Source of the DNA: Barnesiella sp. An55 | Lineage (GTDB): Bacteria > Bacteroidota > Bacteroidia > Bacteroidales > Barnesiellaceae | NCBI RefSeq assembly: GCF_002161555.1 | Contig: NZ_NFHZ01000009.1 | Location: forward strand, 1-64,000 | Reading direction: 5' to 3' | DNA length: 64,000 bases | Part shown: positions 60,734-64,000 of the stretch, in pieces | Layout of the letters: each line of letters opens with the position of its first letter | Position numbering within the stretch: the stretch's first letter is position 1 | Position numbers and translations under genes: made by a program | The notes under the pieces: generated by a model | Seen by the model: only the letters and a program-made list of their open reading frames with translations | Database searches by the model: none | What the model was told of the DNA's origin: nothing

Positions 60734-61459
60734 ATGTCGAAGCTCTATGTAGTCCCTACACCGGTAGGCAATCTCGAAGATATGACCTTCAGGGCCATTG
60801 CCGTGCTGCGGGAGGTCGATTGCATCCTGGCCGAAGATACCCGCACCAGCAGCGTCCTGCTCAAGCACTACGACATACACACCCGCATGCAGTCGCACCA
60901 CAAGTTCAACGAGCACCAAACGGTCGAAGGCATCGTCGCCCGCATCGAGGGTGGTGAAACGATAGCCCTCATCTCCGACGCCGGTACACCGGCCATCTCC
61001 GACCCGGGATTCCTCCTGGTGCGGGAGTGCCGCCGCAGAGGCATCCCCGTCGAGTGTCTGCCCGGAGCCACCGCTTTCGTGCCGGCGCTGGTCGCCTCGG
61101 GACTGCCCAACGAGAAGTTCTGTTTCGAAGGATTCCTCCCCCAGAAGAAAGGACGTGCCACCCGGCTGGCCCAACTGGCCGACGAACCCCGCACGATCAT
61201 CTTCTACGAGTCGCCCTTCCGCCTGCTCAAAACCCTGGTACAGTTCAAAGAGACCTTTGGCGGCGAGCGCGAAGCCTCGGTGAGCCGCGAGATCTCCAAG
61301 ATTCACGAAGAGACGGTGCGAGGCACCCTCGACGAACTCATCGCCCACTTTACCGAGCACGAGCCCAAAGGCGAAATCGTCATTGTCGTGGCCGGTGCCC
61401 CCGAAAAACCCAAAGAGAAAAAAAGAGACAAATACGCCAAAAGCGATACACAACTATAA
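60734..61459 (+). CDS. rsmI: 16S rRNA 2'-O-methyltransferase RsmI
   Basis: RsmI (241 aa) methylates the ribose of C1402 in 16S rRNA with SAM. The signature start LYVVPTPVGNLEDMTFRAIAVLREVD, AEDTRTSSVLLKHY, ALISDAGTPAISDPGFLLVRECRRRGIPVECLPGATAFVPALVASGLP and FEGFLPQKKGRATRL are complete. A short basic tail (PKEKKRDKYAKSDTQL) ends the protein. It lies 12 nt after the acidic-protein gene. Confidence 0.97.
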   Translation: MSKLYVVPTPVGNLEDMTFRAIAVLREVDCILAEDTRTSSVLLKHYDIHTRMQSHHKFNEHQTVEGIVARIEGGETIALISDAGTPAISDPGFLLVRECRRRGIPVECLPGATAFVPALVASGLPNEKFCFEGFLPQKKGRATRLAQLADEPRTIIFYESPFRLLKTLVQFKETFGGEREASVSREISKIHEETVRGTLDELIAHFTEHEPKGEIVIVVAGAPEKPKEKKRDKYAKSDTQL

Positions 61460-61477
61460 ATTTAATTTTTAACCATT

Positions 61478-62353
61478 ATGAAAAAGGCTATTACCGCTGC
61501 CATCGCAGCATCTGTTCTGATGATTGGCTGTACCAATCAATCGACCGAAGTGAAGAGACTGCAAGCCGAGAACGACTCGTTGCTCCAAGTCAATGCACAG
61601 ACGACTGCCGACTTCAACGAAATGATTCAACTCATCAACGACGTAGAAGAGGGATTCCGTCAAATGAAAGAGGCCGAGAATTATCTGGTCACCCAAAAAG
61701 ATGCCAACGGAGAAGTTTCGCTTACCACCCGGGAACAAATCAAAAACGATATGACACTGGTCGCCGAGACTCTGCAGAAAAACAAAGAGCGACTGGACAA
61801 ACTGCAACAACAACTCAAGCAGAGCAAGAACCAGTCGGCATCTCTGCAAAAGACCATCGAGCGCCTGCAAGCAGAAATTACCGAAAAGACCGAACTGATT
61901 ACCTCGCTGCAAGAGTCGCTCGCCAAACGCGATGTGCGCATTGCCGAGCTCGATGATGCCGTGAACAACCTCATCGGTCAAGTAGAGAACCTGGCTACCG
62001 AGAACCAGCAGCAAAAAGAGGTACTCCAAAGCCAGGACGAAGCGCTCAATACCGTTTATTATGCCTTGGGCACCAACAAAGAATTGAAGGAACAGAAGAT
62101 TGTCGAGGGTGGCGGTCTCTTCTCGTCGAAAAAGGTGATGGAAAGCGACTTCAACAAAGACTACTTCACCACGGCCGACATGCGCAAACTGCACGAAATC
62201 CCCTTCGACAGCAAAAAGGCCAAGTTCCTCACCAAGCATCCCGAAGGCTCTTATGAACTGCAAAAAGACAACGAGGGGTACCTCACACTGGTAATCACCA
62301 ACCCCGAGAACTTCTGGAGCTTGAGCCGCTACCTGGTGGTAGAGCTTAAATAA
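61478..62353 (+). CDS. coiled-coil lipoprotein, function unknown
   Basis: A 291-residue protein with a lipoprotein signal (MIGCTNQS). A long alpha-helical coiled coil covers about residues 25-205 (VKRLQAENDSLLQVNAQ, LVAETLQKNKERLDKLQQQLKQ, ERLQAEITEKTELITSLQESL). The C-terminal 85 residues form a globular part (DYFTTADMRKLHEIPFDSKKAKFLTKHPEGSYEL...FWSLSRYLVVELK). This C-terminal pattern occurs in Bacteroidales lipoproteins of unknown role. It starts 18 nt after rsmI, likely the same transcript. Confidence 0.78.
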   Translation: MKKAITAAIAASVLMIGCTNQSTEVKRLQAENDSLLQVNAQTTADFNEMIQLINDVEEGFRQMKEAENYLVTQKDANGEVSLTTREQIKNDMTLVAETLQKNKERLDKLQQQLKQSKNQSASLQKTIERLQAEITEKTELITSLQESLAKRDVRIAELDDAVNNLIGQVENLATENQQQKEVLQSQDEALNTVYYALGTNKELKEQKIVEGGGLFSSKKVMESDFNKDYFTTADMRKLHEIPFDSKKAKFLTKHPEGSYELQKDNEGYLTLVITNPENFWSLSRYLVVELK

Positions 62354-62376
62354 CCGACCATTCACCCCATTTGGAG

Positions 62377-62405
62377 CGAGGCTGGAGACGGCATCTCCAG
62401 CCTCG
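62377..62405 (+). terminator. hairpin after the coiled-coil lipoprotein gene
   Basis: A 12-bp perfect stem CGAGGCTGGAGA/TCTCCAGCCTCG followed by a pyrimidine-rich tract (TCTGTTTCTCTC), a weak terminator type. Confidence 0.6.
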
Positions 62406-62448
62406 TCTGTTTCTCTCTCTGCTACACACCTAAACCCTGCTTGAGTGT

Positions 62449-63096
62449 ATGAACCGCTATACTGCCATTTTAGTGATACTCCTGCTGCTCGTCTCGTCGT
62501 GCGACAGTTTCTTCGAGAAAGAGTCGCCCCTGCCTCACAACCCCGAGCGGCCCGTGCTGCCCCCGGCTCGCGACCGACGCTTTGTCGTTGACAGTATCCG
62601 ATACTACTTCGACTATTGGAGCAGCAAAAACACCCAACTGGCCGACGAGACCTGTGTCGTCATCATCTCAAACTCACTCGACAAAGAATGGCACGATACC
62701 CCCTCGCCCCCACAAGACCCGCTCTACAACTACTCCTATTTCTCCAGCGAAGACCCCTTGCTGGCCCAAATCTACACCGACACCCTGCGGGTGAGAACCC
62801 CTTGTTATGTCGATGACGACAACCGCATCGTATTGGGCGATTCGCTATATAGTTTTCAATCCTTCTCGGCAGAACTGACCCTGGCCGAAATCGACCGGAC
62901 TATCGACGAGATATGCGTTCCCCCTCATACCGAAACTTACGTCTATGGCCAGTACAGCATCAGCTACTACCACATAGCCTACACCGCCTGGCTCACCGAA
63001 ACAACCAGCAACACCCCCATCACCATCGAGGGCATGTGGGAGGGCAACATCATCAACGACGACTTTACGACACGCACTGAGTCGAAACCGTTATAA
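62449..63096 (+). CDS. small lipoprotein, function unknown
   Basis: A 215-residue protein with a clear lipoprotein signal (LLLLVSSCDSFF). The mature part is acidic and polar with no recognised domain: DRRFVVDSIRYYFDYWSSKNTQLADETCVVIISN, then a Tyr/Thr-rich C-terminal region. The gene is preceded by a terminator-like hairpin, followed by a strong convergent terminator, and shows usual codon choice, so it is likely expressed. Confidence 0.62.
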   Translation: MNRYTAILVILLLLVSSCDSFFEKESPLPHNPERPVLPPARDRRFVVDSIRYYFDYWSSKNTQLADETCVVIISNSLDKEWHDTPSPPQDPLYNYSYFSSEDPLLAQIYTDTLRVRTPCYVDDDNRIVLGDSLYSFQSFSAELTLAEIDRTIDEICVPPHTETYVYGQYSISYYHIAYTAWLTETTSNTPITIEGMWEGNIINDDFTTRTESKPL

Positions 63097-63146
63097 CCCT
63101 GTCGGCCGGTATAGCCGCAATCCGGGGTATGCAACACGCCATAAAC

Positions 63147-63193
63147 AATAATCCCCGCAAAAACTCTTTTACCAAGTTTTTGCGGGGATTATT
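63147..63193. terminator. bidirectional terminator between lipoprotein gene and ribBA
   Basis: A 19-bp perfect stem (63147-63165 with 63175-63193) with GC core CCCCGC/GCGGGG flanked by A5/T5 on each side, serving both convergent genes. Confidence 0.95.
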
Positions 63194-63254
63194 TTATCGA
63201 TTCTCATGTCGTCGGTTCCCGGTTTTCATTCGTGGACCCGGACGCCACTCGGTT

Positions 63255-64000
63255 CTACTCTTCATCGACATGCAGCGTATGCCCCATGCGTTTCTCTTTG
63301 GTGAGCAGATAGCGACGATTATAGGGATTGGGAGTCACCTCGATGGGTACATTCTCGACAATCTCCAGACCGTAAGCCTCGAGGCCGATACGCTTCACCG
63401 GATTGTTGGTCATCAGGCGCAGCTTGTGCACACCTATATCGCGCAGGATGCTGGCTCCCACACCATAGTCGCGCTCGTCGGCCTGGTGTCCCAGACACAG
63501 ATTGGCATCGACCGTATCCATACCCTCCTCCTGAAGTTTATAGGCCTTCATCTTTTCCATCAGTCCTATTCCACGGCCTTCCTGATTCAGGTAGATAACA
63601 GCACCTTTCCCCTCTTTCTCGATCAGTTGCATGGCTTTGTGCAGTTGCTCCCCGCAATCGCAACGCATGGACCCGAATATGTCGCCCGTGGCACAGGACG
63701 AATGTACCCGCACCAATACCGGCTCATCCTTTTCAAACGAACCTTTGATCAAGGCAATATGCTCCAGCCCGTTGCTTTTCTGGCGGAAGGGAATCAGCCG
63801 GAAGTGGCCATACTCGGTAGGCATATCCACCTCGACCCCTCTCTCAATCAGCGACTCCTGTTTCAAGCGATAGGCAATCAGGTCGCGTATGGCGATAATC
63901 TTGATGCCAAACTTCTGAGCCACCTGGGTCAACTGCGGCAACCGGGCCATCGTACCGTCTTCGTTGAGAATCTCGATGAGCGCGGCAGCCGGATACAACC
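63255..64000 (-). CDS. ribBA: RibBA, C-terminal part (GTP cyclohydrolase II), truncated by window edge
   Basis: The last 247 residues of a bifunctional riboflavin-biosynthesis enzyme; the gene continues beyond base 64000. The visible N-terminal piece ([36 protein letters not shown]) is the end of the DHBP synthase domain. The rest is GTP cyclohydrolase II, with the zinc cysteines in [22 protein letters not shown], the catalytic region [19 protein letters not shown] and the end [18 protein letters not shown]. It catalyses opening of GTP to start riboflavin synthesis. The start codon is outside the window. Confidence 0.96.
   Translation of the reverse strand, partial: LYPAAALIEILNEDGTMARLPQLTQVAQKFGIKIIAIRDLIAYRLKQESLIERGVEVDMPTEYGHFRLIPFRQKSNGLEHIALIKGSFEKDEPVLVRVHSSCATGDIFGSMRCDCGEQLHKAMQLIEKEGKGAVIYLNQEGRGIGLMEKMKAYKLQEEGMDTVDANLCLGHQADERDYGVGASILRDIGVHKLRLMTNNPVKRIGLEAYGLEIVENVPIEVTPNPYNRRYLLTKEKRMGHTLHVDEE

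Noticed and set aside
1-64000. CRISPR arrays, insertion sequences, prophage, rRNA operon
   Set aside because: No regularly spaced direct repeats, transposase, integrase, phage structural genes or rRNA sequence were seen on reading the window.

Overview
This is a 64-kb chromosomal window from a Bacteroidota bacterium, almost certainly order Bacteroidales. Evidence: promoters of the phylum-specific form (-33 TTG/TTTG, about 20 nt, -7 TAnnTTTG), almost no Shine-Dalgarno sequences, type IX secretion genes (PorU-like sortases, PorV), an ECF sigma/FecR/TonB-receptor cassette, a Rex regulator and many Bacteroidales families of unknown function (DUF3127, DUF3332, DUF4250). The fairly GC-rich composition and gene mix would suit a Barnesiella-like organism; that genus guess is inference. 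No rRNA, phage, IS element or CRISPR array is present. Gene order is dense and mostly housekeeping.

Layout. 0.1-2.3 kb: alanine dehydrogenase, an ABM-domain protein and a DUF3127 protein on the minus strand. 2.4-10 kb: rsfS-ftsH-cdsA, purM-udk-lytic transglycosylase and a DUF3332 lipoprotein. 10-21.6 kb: pepD, an OmpH-like lipoprotein, an SGNH esterase, radC/glycosyltransferase, efp, rpmH, a PAP2 phosphatase with a barrel-like tail, and a RecB-like helicase-nuclease behind a SUI1 protein. 21.9-31.9 kb: type IX secretion block of two PorU-like sortases with rex and an FAH-family enzyme between them, then porV and ispF. 32.1-32.3 kb: a strong candidate structured small RNA. 32.4-41.2 kb: mnmA, a subtilase with a type IX-like tail, xseAB, gltX, a barrel protein, waaA, and a convergent phosphatase. 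41.4-49.6 kb: a large secreted modular protein, a phosphodiesterase, a small barrel protein and the sigma/FecR/TonB-receptor signalling cassette. 49.7-55.7 kb: accessory stress region with flavodoxin-like proteins, an ArsR-redox protein-permease regulon with three matching operators, a fluoride riboswitch with crcB and DUF190, and an HxlR-controlled flavoprotein pair. 55.9-64 kb: tRNA-Lys, an AI-2E family transporter, tdk, dacB, rsmI, three proteins of unknown function, and the 3' part of ribBA.

The most interesting signals are non-coding. (1) A family of roughly 70-80 bp dispersed repeats, each carrying a complete -33/-7 promoter at one end and a hairpin with changing but still complementary arms upstream of it; every good copy points at the next gene start. 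(2) A rod-shaped RNA of about 195 nt with its own promoter and a U-tract, possibly 6S RNA. (3) A fluoride riboswitch whose promoter is supplied by one of the repeats. (4) Three ArsR-type operators with identical spacing in front of three consecutive genes. Coordinates of starts were adjusted with the promoter boxes where possible.
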